Part shown: piece after piece, positions 63,520 through 64,000 of the stretch
Layout of the letters: each line of letters starts with the position of its first letter
How positions within the stretch are numbered: position 1 is the first letter of the stretch
DNA from: Lactiplantibacillus modestisalitolerans
GTDB taxonomy: Bacteria; Bacillota; Bacilli; Lactobacillales; Lactobacillaceae
Assembly (NCBI RefSeq): GCF_005405425.1
Contig: NZ_BJEA01000010.1
Span: 62,001 to 126,000, forward strand
Length of the DNA stretch: 64,000 bases
Direction of reading: 5' to 3'
Notes under the pieces: generated by a model
Database searches by the model: none
The model's input: only the letters and a program-made list of their open reading frames with translations
Told to the model about the DNA's origin: nothing
Translations under genes and position numbers: made by a program

Positions 63520-64000
63520 GAATCTTAAGTACCGGCGGAACCAGCACGTGCTCCTGCACGATGCACAATTGACCCTGACGAGTGGCAAAATAGTGGGGCT
63601 TCTTGGCGAAAACGGGGCTGGTAAGACAACGTTAATGCGCCTCATCACTGGGTTGGCTCAGGGGCAGGGGGTCATCGACGTGGCGGGCGCAACGAGTCCG
63701 GTAGCCCGAAAGCGGCAAGTGAGCTTTAGTGACGCGCTGAACGGTTTCATGGCGAGTGCGAAGGTTCAAAAAATTGTTCAGTTCTACCAGCTGGTTTATC
63801 CCGATTTTAACCGGCAACGATACGCGCAACTGGCCGATTTTTTGGGATTGCGGGCGGACGCTAAATTAAACACCCTTTCGAAGGGAACCCGTGAAAAGTT
63901 AGTGATTGCGTTAACGCTTAGTCGACAAGTGGCACTGTATTTACTAGACGAGCCCTTCAGTGGGATTGATAGTATGAGTCGTAAGAAGATTATTAATAGC
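63497..64000 (+). CDS. ABC transporter ATP-binding protein, 3' end outside window
   Basis: The first 168 codons are in the window, from ATG 63497 (MSTILTIKNLKYRRNQ), 10 nt after GGGGGCGAC. Walker A GLLGENGAGKTTL near residue 36, a weak signature region LSKGTREKLVIALTLSR and Walker B VALYLLDEPFSGID near 148. The YtrA-ATPase order is typical of export systems for antibiotics or lipids; the permease should lie to the right. Confidence 0.92.
   Translation, partial: MSTILTIKNLKYRRNQHVLLHDAQLTLTSGKIVGLLGENGAGKTTLMRLITGLAQGQGVIDVAGATSPVARKRQVSFSDALNGFMASAKVQKIVQFYQLVYPDFNRQRYAQLADFLGLRADAKLNTLSKGTREKLVIALTLSRQVALYLLDEPFSGIDSMSRKKIINS

Overview
The window comes from a low-GC Gram-positive bacterium of the family Lactobacillaceae, most likely a heterofermentative lactobacillus (Levilactobacillus-like; the species cannot be fixed from the sequence alone). 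The grounds are a PyrR-attenuated pyr operon in lactobacillus order, RexAB in place of RecBCD, a stand-alone phosphoketolase and glucose-6-phosphate dehydrogenase, many TTG/GTG starts behind AGGAGG-type ribosome binding sites, and a T-box and a purine riboswitch. No rRNA, tRNA, CRISPR array, prophage or intact transposase was seen. Most of the window is ordinary core genome.

Layout. 1-2130 (minus): a putative c-di-GMP-linked exopolysaccharide operon (degenerate EAL protein, two-helix membrane protein, family 2 glycosyltransferase cut by the window edge). 2354-7094 (minus): purine block with an AzgA-type permease that seems to use a non-canonical start codon, a xanthine permease behind a purine riboswitch, and a PucR-type regulator. 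7363-17138 (plus): the pyr operon pyrR-B-C-AA-AB-D-F-E with a PyrR attenuator before pyrR and another before pyrB; it encodes all steps to UMP. 17300-24692: rexB-rexA. 24900-34250: small metabolic genes (GNAT, NAD(P)-binding protein, aminotransferase with divergent MocR regulator, zwf, SdpI-like protein, fumC, nrdI-like). 34400-41771: CNNM/HlyC-type membrane protein, Hsp20, DUF960-like and DUF1836 proteins, an orphan LytTR response regulator with an HD hydrolase, a membrane HELSH protein, a YbaK-type deacylase and a GntR/UTRA regulator. 41977-44343: phosphoketolase, whose promoter carries an operator also found upstream of the GntR gene. 44419-52785: RluA, universal stress protein, a large secreted GH73 cell-wall hydrolase with four SH3-like repeats, lplA with a long terminator-ending leader plus two unknown genes, and a Ser/Thr-rich surface protein. 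53427-64000: GNAT, MerR, a T-box-controlled trans-sulfuration enzyme, thioredoxin, two alpha/beta hydrolases, a methyltransferase-like protein with an XRE regulator and PepF, an immunity-like protein, and a YtrA-type GntR regulator overlapping an ABC ATPase cut by the window end.

The most interesting non-genic signal is a family of non-coding intergenic elements of about 276-384 bp (29760-30035, 52878-53261, with fragments near 53975, 58326 and possibly 51705). They have ISL3-like terminal inverted repeats, 8-bp flanking direct repeats, and a long internal hairpin whose two arms change together between copies. I read them as a MITE-type family mobilised in trans. Other leads are the lplA leader RNA, a shared GntR operator at phosphoketolase, a dispersed CGTTTCGGCTATTAAC intergenic repeat, a class 1B-looking PyrD without PyrK beside it, and the AUC/AUA start of the purine permease.
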